Origin: JACCUZ01 sp038246575 | Lineage (GTDB): Bacteria; Actinomycetota; Actinomycetes; JACCUZ01 | Length of the DNA stretch: 14,143 bases | Direction: 5' to 3' | Assembly: GCA_038246575.1 (NCBI GenBank) | Contig: JBBRVU010000105.1 | Location: forward strand, 1-14,143 | Shown: positions 1-7,212 of the stretch, in pieces | Numbering within the stretch: position 1 is the first letter of the stretch | Layout of the letters: each line of letters begins with the position of its first letter | Program-made: the position numbers and the translations under genes | The notes under the pieces: model-generated | Seen by the model: only the letters and a program-made list of their open reading frames with translations | What the model was told of the DNA's origin: nothing | Database searches by the model: none

Positions 1-1
1 C

Positions 2-1060
2 CTGGCGGTGCTGCTGTTCACCTCCGGCACCAGCGGCACGCCCCGCGCCGCGATGCTCAGCCACCGGGCCCTGCTGGCGAACCTCGACCAGTGCGCCGGT
101 CTGGTCCCGGCGCCGGTCGGCGGCGCGGACGTGGTGCTGCTGGTGCTGCCGCTCTTTCACATCTACGGCCTCAACGCGGGCTTCGGGATGGTCGTAGCCG
201 CCGGCGCGACCGCGGTCCTGGTCGAGCGGTTCGATCCCGTCGACACGGCTGCTGCGATCATGCGGCACGGCGTGACGACGGTGCCGGGCGCGCCCCCGAT
301 GTACGTCGCCTGGACGGGGGCAGATGACGGCGCCCTGTCGGCGGCGGTGGAGGCGCTGCGCGGCCCGCGGCTGCTCACCTCCGGGTCCTCGCCGCTGCCC
401 CCGGCCGTCCTCGACGCCCTGCGGAGCCGCACCGGTCAGACCGTCTACGAGGGTTACGGGCTGACCGAGACGGCGCCGGTCGTGACCAGCACCCTCGCCT
501 CCGAGCGCGCCAAGCCCGCGTCGATCGGGCGCCCGGTGCCCGGTGTGCAGATCCGGCTGCTGGACGAGGCCGGCCTGCCCGTGGCCGAGGACGACCCGGG
601 CGAGATCTGGGTCTGCGGCGACAACCTCTTCTCCGGCTACTGGCCGGACGGGACCGACGGTCCGGGCGCGGACGGCTGGTGGGCGACCGGCGATGTGGCG
701 TACGCCGACGAGGACGGCGATCTCTTTCTCGTCGACCGGCGCAAGGAGCTGATCCTGGTCAGCGGCTTCAACGTCTTCCCACGGGAGGTGGAGCTGGCCC
801 TTGCCGAGCACCCCGGTGTCGCCGAGGTGGCCGTCATCGGTGCGGCCCACCCGACCACGGGGGAGACGGTCAGGGCCTTCGTCGTCGCCCGGCCGGGCAG
901 CAACCTGACTGCCGCGGACGTGTCGGCGCACGCGGCCCGCCGACTCGCCCGCTTCAAGACGCCGACTCTCGTCGAGCTCGTCGACGCTCTCCCGCACTCG
1001 GCCACCGGGAAGGTGGCCAAGGGTCAGCTGCGGGCCACCGTGGACCGGGGTGCCCGGTGA
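2..1060 (+). CDS. Acyl-CoA synthetase / AMP-dependent ligase, 5'-truncated by window edge
   Basis: This is the C-terminal 352 residues of an ANL-superfamily adenylating enzyme, probably a fatty-acid or other carboxylate:CoA ligase. Such enzymes form an acyl-AMP and then transfer the acyl group to CoA in the cytoplasm. The reading frame is open from base 2, so the true start lies upstream. Visible motifs in order are the phosphate-binding loop FTSGTSGTP (fragment residues 6-14), the adenine/acyl motif YEGYGLTETAP, the ATP-ribose TGD motif in WWATGDVAY, the hinge region DRRKELILVSGFNVFPREVE, and the C-terminal catalytic-lysine motif SATGKVAKGQL. All core motifs in the visible part are intact. 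About 150-200 N-terminal residues are missing compared with usual 500-550 residue family members. The stop overlaps the next start (GTGA), so the two are probably co-transcribed. The substrate cannot be told from sequence. Confidence 0.9.
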   Translation: MAVLLFTSGTSGTPRAAMLSHRALLANLDQCAGLVPAPVGGADVVLLVLPLFHIYGLNAGFGMVVAAGATAVLVERFDPVDTAAAIMRHGVTTVPGAPPMYVAWTGADDGALSAAVEALRGPRLLTSGSSPLPPAVLDALRSRTGQTVYEGYGLTETAPVVTSTLASERAKPASIGRPVPGVQIRLLDEAGLPVAEDDPGEIWVCGDNLFSGYWPDGTDGPGADGWWATGDVAYADEDGDLFLVDRRKELILVSGFNVFPREVELALAEHPGVAEVAVIGAAHPTTGETVRAFVVARPGSNLTAADVSAHAARRLARFKTPTLVELVDALPHSATGKVAKGQLRATVDRGAR

Positions 1061-1296
1061 CCGCCCGCGTGCGGCTGATCGGCAAGCCCGGCTGCCATCT
1101 GTGCGACGAGGCGCGCGTGGTCGTGGCTGCTGTCACGGCCGAGCTGGGGGAGACCTACGACGAGCTCAGCATCCTCGACGACCCCGTGCTGCACGAGCGC
1201 TACTGGGAGCAGATCCCGGTGACCTTGGTGGACGGCCGCCAGCACGACTTCTGGCGCGTGGACGCCGACCGGCTGCGCGCCGCGCTGCGCCGCTGA
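1057..1296 (+). CDS. Glutaredoxin-like small thiol-disulfide protein
   Basis: This is a 79-residue thioredoxin-fold protein of the short glutaredoxin-like (DUF836-type) group. It has an N-terminal beta strand VRLIGKPGC followed by a CxxC active site (GCHLC, C13 and C16). The cis-proline is probably in QIPVTLVDG (around residue 54), and the C-terminus DADRLRAALRR is helical. The GTG start overlaps the stop of the upstream ligase by four bases (GTGA), which fixes it well. A longer version of this frame extends upstream but lies inside the ligase gene. A glutaredoxin-like gene just before the heme operon is a known arrangement in actinobacteria (the Rv0508 position in Mycobacterium tuberculosis). 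The partner protein is unknown. A link to the downstream redox and heme genes is inference from position only. Confidence 0.85.
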   Translation: MTARVRLIGKPGCHLCDEARVVVAAVTAELGETYDELSILDDPVLHERYWEQIPVTLVDGRQHDFWRVDADRLRAALRR

Positions 1297-1305
1297 CCCG
1301 CGCAG

Positions 1306-1330
1306 CCGGGCCCAAGCCTGTGCTTGCCGG
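1306..1330 (+). terminator. Weak imperfect hairpin after the glutaredoxin-like gene
   Basis: CCGG (1306-1309) plus CAAGC (1313-1317) can pair with GCTTG (1322-1326) plus CCGG (1327-1330). This gives a 9-bp stem with a 3-nt bulge and a CTGT loop, ten bases after the glutaredoxin-like stop. No clear T-run follows, so this is only a possible terminator separating the upstream pair from the rex promoter. Confidence 0.25.
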
Positions 1331-1339
1331 TCCTTGACT

Positions 1340-1357
1340 TTGTGCTCTCGTTCACAA
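1340..1357 (+). promoter_or_regulatory. Rex operator (ROP-like inverted repeat)
   Basis: The 18-bp site TTGTGCTCTCGTTCACAA matches the Rex operator described in Streptomyces and other Gram-positives (TTGTGAA, spacer, TTCACAA). The outer five bases of each half (TTGTG/CACAA) are perfectly inverted. The right half TTCACAA is full consensus, and the left half departs at its inner two positions. It sits 75 nt before the rex start across the -35/spacer region, so bound Rex should block RNA polymerase. This predicts autoregulation and redox control of the whole downstream train: repression at low NADH/NAD+ and release when NADH accumulates. Confidence 0.82.
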
Positions 1358-1368
1358 GCGCATAACCT
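1340..1368 (+). promoter_or_regulatory. Candidate rex operon promoter (-35 TTGTGC, -10 TAACCT)
   Basis: TTGTGC at 1340-1345 and TAACCT at 1363-1368 are separated by 17 bp. The latter fits the actinobacterial TANNNT -10 pattern. Transcription would begin near 1375, leaving a leader of roughly 55 nt before the rex GTG. A better-looking -35 (TTGACT, 1334-1339) lies just upstream but would need a 23-bp spacer to TAACCT or 21 bp to CATAAC (1361-1366). Which hexamers are used is uncertain. In either case the Rex operator covers the -35/spacer region. Confidence 0.45.
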
Positions 1369-1431
1369 GACGGGGTCGACGACCCCTGGCACCAGGCCCG
1401 CGGTGCCCCAGGCGCCGGCGAGTGGAGACCC

Positions 1432-2262
1432 GTGACCAACCCTGGACGACGAGATCGGCCTGCCTCGGCGGGTGACACGCCCCGCGTGCCGTCCGTGCCG
1501 TCCGTGCCGTCCGTGCCGTCCGTGCCGTCCGTGCCGTCCGTCCCGGTTGTCCGCTCGGAGCCCAAGGCCCTGCGCGCGCGGGGGATCCCCGAGGCCACCG
1601 TCGCCCGGCTCCCGCTCTACCTGCGGGCCCTCGGCGGCCTGTCTGACGACGGGGTCGCCACCGTGTCCTCGGAGGAGCTCGCGACGGCCGCCGGCGTGAA
1701 CTCCGCCAAGCTGCGCAAGGACCTGTCCTACCTGGGTTCCTACGGCACCCGAGGGGTGGGCTACGACGTCGACTACCTCGTCTACCAGATCTCCCGGGAG
1801 CTCGGCCTCACGCATCACTGGCCCGTCGTCATCGTGGGTCTTGGCCACCTCGGGCACGCGTTGGCCAACTATGGCGGTTTCGCCTCCCGGGGCTTCGCCA
1901 TCCACGCGCTGGTCGATGCAGACCCCGAGATCGTCGGGGGGTCCGTCGCCGGTCTGGTGGTCGAGCCCATCGGTGAGCTCGAGGCCCTGGTCCGCGAGCA
2001 TCAGATCGCCATCGCCGTCATCGCCACCCCGGCCGCCGTGGCCCAGCAGGTCTGCGACCGGCTGGTGTCGGCCGGGGTCAGCAGCGTCCTGAACTTCGCT
2101 CCGACCGTCCTCGACGTGCCGGACCACGTGGAGGTCCGCAAGGTCGACCTCTCGATCGAGCTGCAGATCCTGGCCTTCCACGAGCAGCAGAAGGCCGGGG
2201 TCGGGACCGCGCGCCCCGACGTGCCGGGCCTGTCCGACCTCCCGAGGGCGGTGCCCTCATGA
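1432..2262 (+). CDS. rex: Redox-sensing transcriptional repressor Rex
   Basis: This 276-residue repressor senses the NADH/NAD+ ratio and binds TTGTGAA-type palindromes as a homodimer. After a disordered, Pro/Ser/Val-rich N-terminal extension (about 40 residues, including six VPS repeats at 19-36), the winged-helix DNA-binding domain begins near RGIPEATVARLPLYLRAL. Its recognition region is NSAKLRKDLSYLG (90-102), followed by GTRGVGYDV. The Rossmann NAD(H) domain follows with GLGHLGHAL (136-144) and the acidic residues of VDADPE. The C-terminal swapped-helix segment is VDLSIELQILAFHEQQ. The GTG start has a GTGGAG-type ribosome site at 1422-1427. A Rex operator lies upstream, so autoregulation is likely. 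The stop overlaps the hemA start (ATGA). The core is of usual length for the family, and only the repeat-bearing extension is unusual. Confidence 0.96.
   Translation: MTNPGRRDRPASAGDTPRVPSVPSVPSVPSVPSVPSVPVVRSEPKALRARGIPEATVARLPLYLRALGGLSDDGVATVSSEELATAAGVNSAKLRKDLSYLGSYGTRGVGYDVDYLVYQISRELGLTHHWPVVIVGLGHLGHALANYGGFASRGFAIHALVDADPEIVGGSVAGLVVEPIGELEALVREHQIAIAVIATPAAVAQQVCDRLVSAGVSSVLNFAPTVLDVPDHVEVRKVDLSIELQILAFHEQQKAGVGTARPDVPGLSDLPRAVPS
1486..1539 (+). repeat. Six perfect 9-bp tandem repeats (GTGCCGTCC) inside rex
   Basis: GTGCCGTCC is repeated six times without a mismatch, followed by a degenerate seventh unit GTCCCGGTT (1540-1548). In the rex frame it encodes (Val-Pro-Ser)x6 then Val-Pro-Val, upstream of the DNA-binding domain. 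Because the unit is three codons, gain or loss of copies by slipped-strand replication keeps the frame. Confidence 0.97.
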
Positions 2263-3587
2263 GCGTCCTCGTCGTGGGCCTGTCGCACCGGACCGCTCCG
2301 GTGGACCTGCTCGAGCGCACCACGCTGGCCACCGATGCCGCCGCCAAGCTGCTCGCCGACCTGGCCGCCACCGACCTCGTCACCGAGGCGATGGTGCTCT
2401 CGACCTGCAACCGGGTCGAGGTCTACGTCGAGGTTGAGAAGTTCCACGCCGGCGTGGCCCAGACCACTGAGCTGCTGGCCCGACGCTGCGGTGTCGGGCT
2501 CGACGAGCTCACCGCGCACCTGTACGTGCACTACGAGGACCGTGCGGTCGCGCATCTCTTCTCGGTCGCCTGCGGGCTGGACTCGATGGTCGTCGGCGAG
2601 AGCCAGATCCTCGGCCAGGTCCGCACCTCGCTGCGCGTCGCACAGGACGCCGGCACCGCCGGGCGCACGCTCGGCGCGTTGGCGCAGAACGCGCTGCGGG
2701 TCGGCAAGCGCGCGCGCACCGAGACCGGGATCGACCGAGCGGGCCGGTCGCTCGTGACCGCGGGGCTGGAGAAGGCCGCCGCGATCCTGGGCGACCTGTC
2801 CGGGCGGCGCACGCTCGTCGTGGGTGCGGGCGCGATGAGCTCGCTCACCGCCACCGTCCTGGCCCGGGTGGGCGCGGCCGAGATCGCGATCGCCAACCGC
2901 ACCCTGGCCCACGCCGAGCGACTGGCCGCATCGGTCAGCGGGAGCCCGCTCACCCTCGCCGATCTGCCCGACGCACTGGTGCGAGCCGACCTGCTGGTCT
3001 CGTGCACCGGCGCAGTCGGGCACGTCATCTCCACCGAGCTGGTTGCGGCGGCGCACGAGGCCCGCGGAGGTCGGCCCCTCGTGGTGCTCGACCTCGCATT
3101 GCCCCGCGACGTCGAGCACGGCGTACAGCACCTGCCCGGTGTCACTGTCGTGGACCTCGAGCTGCTGGCCGAGGAGCTCTCGGACACCGAGCACGCAGCG
3201 GATGTCGAGGCCACCCGGGAGATCGTCGCCGACGAGGTCATCAGCTTTCTCGCCTGGCAACGCGGTGCCGGGGTCGCGCCGACCGTGGTGGCACTGCGCG
3301 GGATGGCCGAGACGGTCGTGCGCTCGGAGCTGCTCCGGCTTTCCGCCAAGCTGCCGGACGTCGACGCGCGCTCCCGCGCCGAGATCGAGCGCACCGTGCG
3401 CCGAGTCGTCGAGAAGGTCCTGCACGCCCCGACGGTCCGGGTCAAGCAGCTCGCCGGCGAGCCGGTCGGCCAGTCCTACGACGACGTGCTGCGACGGCTG
3501 TTCGACCTGGACCTCTCCGCGGTCGAGGCGGTCACCCGGGCCGACATCACCGAGGTGCCGGCGCTGACCGAGGGGGACGACGCATGA
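2259..3587 (+). CDS. hemA: Glutamyl-tRNA reductase
   Basis: This enzyme reduces glutamyl-tRNA(Glu) with NADPH to glutamate-1-semialdehyde, the committed step of C5-pathway tetrapyrrole synthesis. The 442 residues show the family N-terminus VVGLSHRTAPVDLLER, the catalytic-cysteine motif STCNRVEVY (C50, the same position as in the Escherichia coli enzyme), and GESQILGQV (113-121). The NADP-binding Rossmann motif is LVVGAGAMS (186-194). A helical dimerisation domain near the C-terminus ends in the region YDDVLRRLFDLDL. The ATG overlaps the rex stop (ATGA), and GAGGG at 2244-2248 serves as ribosome site. Placement directly behind rex means heme-pathway entry shares Rex's transcript. Its product is passed to HemL, encoded further along the same train. 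Confidence 0.98.
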   Translation: MSVLVVGLSHRTAPVDLLERTTLATDAAAKLLADLAATDLVTEAMVLSTCNRVEVYVEVEKFHAGVAQTTELLARRCGVGLDELTAHLYVHYEDRAVAHLFSVACGLDSMVVGESQILGQVRTSLRVAQDAGTAGRTLGALAQNALRVGKRARTETGIDRAGRSLVTAGLEKAAAILGDLSGRRTLVVGAGAMSSLTATVLARVGAAEIAIANRTLAHAERLAASVSGSPLTLADLPDALVRADLLVSCTGAVGHVISTELVAAAHEARGGRPLVVLDLALPRDVEHGVQHLPGVTVVDLELLAEELSDTEHAADVEATREIVADEVISFLAWQRGAGVAPTVVALRGMAETVVRSELLRLSAKLPDVDARSRAEIERTVRRVVEKVLHAPTVRVKQLAGEPVGQSYDDVLRRLFDLDLSAVEAVTRADITEVPALTEGDDA

Positions 3588-4525
3588 CCGCACCCCTGCG
3601 GATCGGGACCCGGCGTAGCGCCCTGGCCACCGCGCAGACCCAGCAGGTCGCGGCTGAGCTCACCGGTCGCACCGGCCGGGAGGTCGAGCTCGTCCCTGTG
3701 ACCACCTTCGGTGACACCTCGAGCGCCGCCCTCACTCAGATCGGCGGCACCGGCGTCTTCGTCTCGGCGCTGCGCGACGCCCTGCTGGCCGGCGAGGTCG
3801 ACGCCGCGGTGCACTCGCTCAAGGACCTGCCGACCGCAGCCGCGGACGGCATCGTCATCGCCGCCGTCCCCCCCCGCGAGGACCCGCGCGATGCCCTCGC
3901 CGCCCGCGACGGCCTCACCCTCGGCGAGCTCCCCGCGGGGTCGCGGATCGGCACCGGCTCGCCGCGGCGGGCCGCGCAGCTGCGGGCCCTCGGCCTGGGT
4001 CTGGAGATCGTGGCCGTGCGTGGCAACGTCGACACCCGCCTGCGGTTGGTCAGCGACGGCGAGCTGGACGCGGTGGTTCTGGCCCGCGCCGGCCTCGCCC
4101 GCCTCGGCCGACTCGACATGGCGACCGAGGTGCTCGATCCTCTCCAGATGCTTCCCGCCCCCGGCCAGGGGGCGTTGGGCGTGGAGTGTCGCCGACCGGA
4201 CACCCCGGCCGACGCGTCCATCGCCGACCTGCTCGGCACGCTCGACGACGCCGTGACCCGGTGCGTCGTGACTGCCGAGCGCATCGTGCTCGCCGCACTG
4301 GAAGCAGGCTGCTCGGCCCCTGTCGGGGCCCTTGGTGAAGCAGCCGAAGGCGATCATGAACTCGAGCTTTACCTGCGGGCCGTCGTCAGCTCGATCGACG
4401 GCACCGGCAGTGTTCGTCTGTCCGCCACCGGACCTCTCGACGAGGCGGAACGCATCGGCCGCGACCTCGCGGCCGAGCTTCTCGCCGAGGGTGCGGCTGA
4501 TCTGATGTGGGAGCGAGTCGAGTGA
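3584..4525 (+). CDS. hemC: Porphobilinogen deaminase (hydroxymethylbilane synthase)
   Basis: This enzyme polymerises four porphobilinogen molecules into hydroxymethylbilane on a dipyrromethane cofactor. The 313 residues contain the N-terminal RIGTRRSALA (6-15), the catalytic region HSLKDLPT (77-84), GTGSPRRAAQL, VRGNVDTRL, and LPAPGQGALGVE. The cofactor-attachment cysteine lies in EAGCSAPVGA (C243). All expected motifs are present and the length is normal. The ATG overlaps the hemA stop as ATGA, with AGGGGGA at 3571-3577 as a strong ribosome site. The stop in turn overlaps the next start as GTGA. Its product goes straight to the HemD domain encoded next. Confidence 0.98.
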   Translation: MTAPLRIGTRRSALATAQTQQVAAELTGRTGREVELVPVTTFGDTSSAALTQIGGTGVFVSALRDALLAGEVDAAVHSLKDLPTAAADGIVIAAVPPREDPRDALAARDGLTLGELPAGSRIGTGSPRRAAQLRALGLGLEIVAVRGNVDTRLRLVSDGELDAVVLARAGLARLGRLDMATEVLDPLQMLPAPGQGALGVECRRPDTPADASIADLLGTLDDAVTRCVVTAERIVLAALEAGCSAPVGALGEAAEGDHELELYLRAVVSSIDGTGSVRLSATGPLDEAERIGRDLAAELLAEGAADLMWERVE

Positions 4526-6207
4526 CCCGCGTAACCAAGAAGAAGTCCACCCCGTCGACCGCGTCGTCGAACGAGACGGCGATCCGGTCGGCCACCCCTG
4601 CCAAGGCCCGGGCGCGAGCCGCCAAGCCGGTCGGGCAGGTCGCCTTCGTCGGCGCCGGCCCCGGCGACCCCGGTCTGCTCACGGTGCGCGGTGTCGAGCT
4701 GCTCGCCCGCGCCGACGTGGTCGTCACGGAGTCGCAGGACGAGGCGTTCGTCCAGCGGTTCTGCCGGGAGGGCGTCGAGGTCGTCGACGGCTCGCTGGGT
4801 GACGACGGCCAGCCGCTCAGCCACGCCGTACGGGCCCGTCTGGTCGTCAAGGCGGCCAAGTCCGGCGGTGCCGTGGTGCGGCTGCTCGACGGTGATCCGT
4901 TCATGTACGCCACCGGGTCCGAGGAGGCGGTCGGGCTCGCCAAGGCCGCGATCCCGTTCGAGGTGGTGCCCGGTGTCTCCTCGGTGAGCGCCGTGCCGCC
5001 CTATGCCGGGATCCCGCTGACCTCGGCCAAGCACCGTGAGGTGCGGGTCGTGAACGTCAGCGAGGGCACCGTCAACTGGTCGGCCGTCGCCGCGGGCAAC
5101 GCGACCCTGGTGCTGCTCTCGGCCACGAAGGTGATCGGTGACGTCGCCAAGTCGCTCATCGCCGCCGGCCGCGATCCCTCGACGCCCGTCGCGATGACCC
5201 AGCAGGGCACCACGACCGAGCAGCGCACCGTCGTATCGACCCTCGAGCACGTGGCCGCCGACGTGAAGTCGGCGAAGCTCTCGGCGCCGACGGTGACGGT
5301 CGTCGGCGACACCGTCTCTCTCCGGGACAAGCTGTCCTGGTTCGAGACCAAGCCGCTGTTCGGGTGGCGAGTGCTGGTGCCGCGCACCAAGGAGCAGGCC
5401 GGCGCGCTGGCCGAGCGGCTGCGTGCACACGGCGCGGTGCCCGAGGAGGTCCCGACGATCGCAGTCGAGCCGCCCCGTACGCCCCAGCAGATGGAGCGGG
5501 CGGTCAAGGGCCTGGTGACCGGTCGCTACGAGTGGATCGCCCTCACGTCGCGCAACGCGGTCAAGGCCGTGCGAGAGCGGTTCGAGGAGTACGGCCTGGA
5601 CGCCCGCGCGTTCGCCGGCATCAAGGTCGCCGCGGTCGGCGAGCAGACAGCCGCCGACCTGCTCGCGTGGGGCATCAAGCCCGATCTCGTGCCCAGCGGT
5701 GAGGAGTCCGCTGCCGGGCTGCTCGCGGACTGGCCGCCCTATGACCCGGTCTTCGACCCGATCGACCGCGTGTTCCTGCCTCGGGCGGACATCGCGACCG
5801 AGAACCTCGTGGCCGGCCTGGTCGAGCGGGGCTGGGAGGTCGACGACGTGACGGCCTACCGCACCGTGCGCGCCGCGCCGCCGCCCGCGCCGATCCGGGA
5901 GGCCATCAAGAGCGGTGGCTTCGACGCGGTGGTGTTCACCTCGTCCTCGACGGTGCGCAACCTGGTCGGGATCGCCGGCAAGCCGCACACCTCGACGGTC
6001 ATCGCCTGCATCGGCCCGGCCACGGCCAAGACCGCTGAGGAGCACGGCCTGCGGGTCGACGTCCTCGCGGCCTCACCGTCGGTGGCCGATCTCGCCACAG
6101 CACTCTCGGAGTACGGCGCCACGATGCGGACCTCGGCCGTGGACGCGGGCGAGCCGGTGCTGCGCCCGTCGCAGAAGCGCACCACGGCGCGCCGCAAGGC
6201 CACCTAG
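4522..6207 (+). CDS. hemD: Fused uroporphyrinogen-III methyltransferase-like / uroporphyrinogen-III synthase
   Basis: This is a 561-residue two-domain protein. Residues 1-38 are a Lys/Ala/Ser-rich flexible tail. Residues about 39-275 form a tetrapyrrole-methylase (SUMT/CobA-type) domain with VGAGPGDPGLLTVRG (43-57), GDPF (124-127), EVVPGVSS (147-154) and PYAGIPLT. Residues about 280-540 form the HemD domain, beginning LFGWRVLVPRTKEQA, with LTSRNAV, FLPRADIA and VVFTSSSTVRNL. HemD closes and inverts ring D of hydroxymethylbilane to give uroporphyrinogen III. The methylase half would methylate it toward siroheme or cobalamin, but its central motif is degenerate, so activity there is doubtful. 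The fusion is typical of actinobacteria. GTG 4522 was chosen because it overlaps the hemC stop (GTGA); GTG 4507 is an alternative. It abuts hemB with no gap. Confidence 0.93.
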   Translation: MTRVTKKKSTPSTASSNETAIRSATPAKARARAAKPVGQVAFVGAGPGDPGLLTVRGVELLARADVVVTESQDEAFVQRFCREGVEVVDGSLGDDGQPLSHAVRARLVVKAAKSGGAVVRLLDGDPFMYATGSEEAVGLAKAAIPFEVVPGVSSVSAVPPYAGIPLTSAKHREVRVVNVSEGTVNWSAVAAGNATLVLLSATKVIGDVAKSLIAAGRDPSTPVAMTQQGTTTEQRTVVSTLEHVAADVKSAKLSAPTVTVVGDTVSLRDKLSWFETKPLFGWRVLVPRTKEQAGALAERLRAHGAVPEEVPTIAVEPPRTPQQMERAVKGLVTGRYEWIALTSRNAVKAVRERFEEYGLDARAFAGIKVAAVGEQTAADLLAWGIKPDLVPSGEESAAGLLADWPPYDPVFDPIDRVFLPRADIATENLVAGLVERGWEVDDVTAYRTVRAAPPPAPIREAIKSGGFDAVVFTSSSTVRNLVGIAGKPHTSTVIACIGPATAKTAEEHGLRVDVLAASPSVADLATALSEYGATMRTSAVDAGEPVLRPSQKRTTARRKAT

Positions 6208-7212
6208 GTGGTGGCGACCCCCGCCTCATTCCCGGCCGGCCGGCCGCGCCGGCTGCGCCGGACGGCTGCGCTGCGCCGGCTGGTGGCGGCGGGGGGACCG
6301 GTGCCGGGTGACCTGGTGCTGCCGATGTTCGTCAAGGAGGGCCTGGCCGAACCCGCACCGATCGGGTCGATGCCGGGGGTCGTGCAGCACTCGCGTGACT
6401 CGTTGCGCAAGGCAGCAGTCGAGGCCGTGCGGGCCGGCGTCGGCGGGCTGATGCTCTTCGGCGTGCCTGAGCGGCGCGACGCGACGGGCACCGGCGCCAC
6501 CGACGACGACGGCATCCTCAACGTCGCGATCCGCGACGTCGTCGCGGAGGTGGGGCCGGACACGGTGGTGATGTCGGACCTGTGCCTGGACGAGTTCACC
6601 GACCACGGCCACTGCGGCGTCCTCGCCGCCGACGGCAGCGTGGACAACGACGCGACGCTCGCCAGGTACCGGGAGATGGGCCTCGCGCACGCCGCGGCCG
6701 GCGCCCACGTGCTCGGCCTGTCCGGGATGATGGACGGTCAGGTCGGTGCGGTGCGCGCCGTGCTCGACGGTGCGGGCCACCTGGACACCGCCCTGCTGGC
6801 CTACACCGCGAAGTACGCCTCGGCGTTCTACGGTCCGTTCCGCGAGGCGGTGCAGTCGACGCTGACCGGCGACCGGCGTGCGTACCAGATGGACGTCCCG
6901 AACGCCGACGAGGCGCTGCGCGAGCTGGCGCTGGACCTCGCCGAAGGCGCCGACATCGTGATGGTGAAGCCGGCACTGCCCTACCTCGACGTGCTGCGCC
7001 GGGTCGCCGACGCTGCAGGCGGTGTGCCGGTCGCGGCCTACCAGGTGTCCGGCGAGCTCGCGATGGCCGAGGCCGCGTTCGCGGCGGGCTGGCTGGACCG
7101 GGACCGCACCATCGTCGAGACACTCACGTCGATCCACCGTGCGGGCGCGCGGCTGATCCTCACCTACTGGGCCGTCGAGGCGGCCCGGCTGCTCGGTGGA
7201 GGCCGCCTGTGA
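6208..7212 (+). CDS. hemB: Delta-aminolevulinic acid dehydratase (porphobilinogen synthase)
   Basis: This enzyme condenses two 5-aminolevulinate molecules to porphobilinogen. The 334 residues contain the metal-site segment SDLCLDEFTDHGHCG (123-137), MMDGQVGAVR, and the substrate-binding YTAKYASAFYGPF with active lysine K202. The Schiff-base lysine is K254 in MVKPALPYLD, and the end is a normal HemB C-terminus. The metal site has Cys126, Asp128 and Cys136, where classical zinc enzymes have three cysteines. The start is GTG 6208, directly after the TAG of the previous gene, with AAGG at 6196-6199 as ribosome site. GTG 6211 is equally possible and changes only one residue. The stop overlaps hemL (GTGA). 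Heme genes are here not strictly in pathway order but all are on one transcript. Confidence 0.97.
   Translation: MVATPASFPAGRPRRLRRTAALRRLVAAGGPVPGDLVLPMFVKEGLAEPAPIGSMPGVVQHSRDSLRKAAVEAVRAGVGGLMLFGVPERRDATGTGATDDDGILNVAIRDVVAEVGPDTVVMSDLCLDEFTDHGHCGVLAADGSVDNDATLARYREMGLAHAAAGAHVLGLSGMMDGQVGAVRAVLDGAGHLDTALLAYTAKYASAFYGPFREAVQSTLTGDRRAYQMDVPNADEALRELALDLAEGADIVMVKPALPYLDVLRRVADAAGGVPVAAYQVSGELAMAEAAFAAGWLDRDRTIVETLTSIHRAGARLILTYWAVEAARLLGGGRL

Noticed and set aside
1486..1548. Short tandem repeats as a possible CRISPR array or regulatory iteron
   Set aside because: Units are 9 bp with no spacers, sit inside the rex reading frame and encode a regular VPS repeat; there are no cas genes or replication genes nearby.
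2001..3593. A 530-codon open frame on the - strand opposite rex/hemA
   Set aside because: It spans the junction of two well-identified + strand genes and has low-complexity composition. It is an antisense shadow caused by GC-rich third positions.
4507..4521. GTG 4507 as the start of the hemD fusion
   Set aside because: It would give a 19-nt overlap with hemC and add five residues. GTG 4522 gives the GTGA overlap seen at other junctions and has GGGAG at a better distance.
4369..6045. A 558-codon open frame on the - strand opposite hemD
   Set aside because: It mirrors hemD, has the Arg/Gly/His-rich composition of antisense to high-GC coding DNA, and shows no domain or motif. The + strand frame has clear family motifs.
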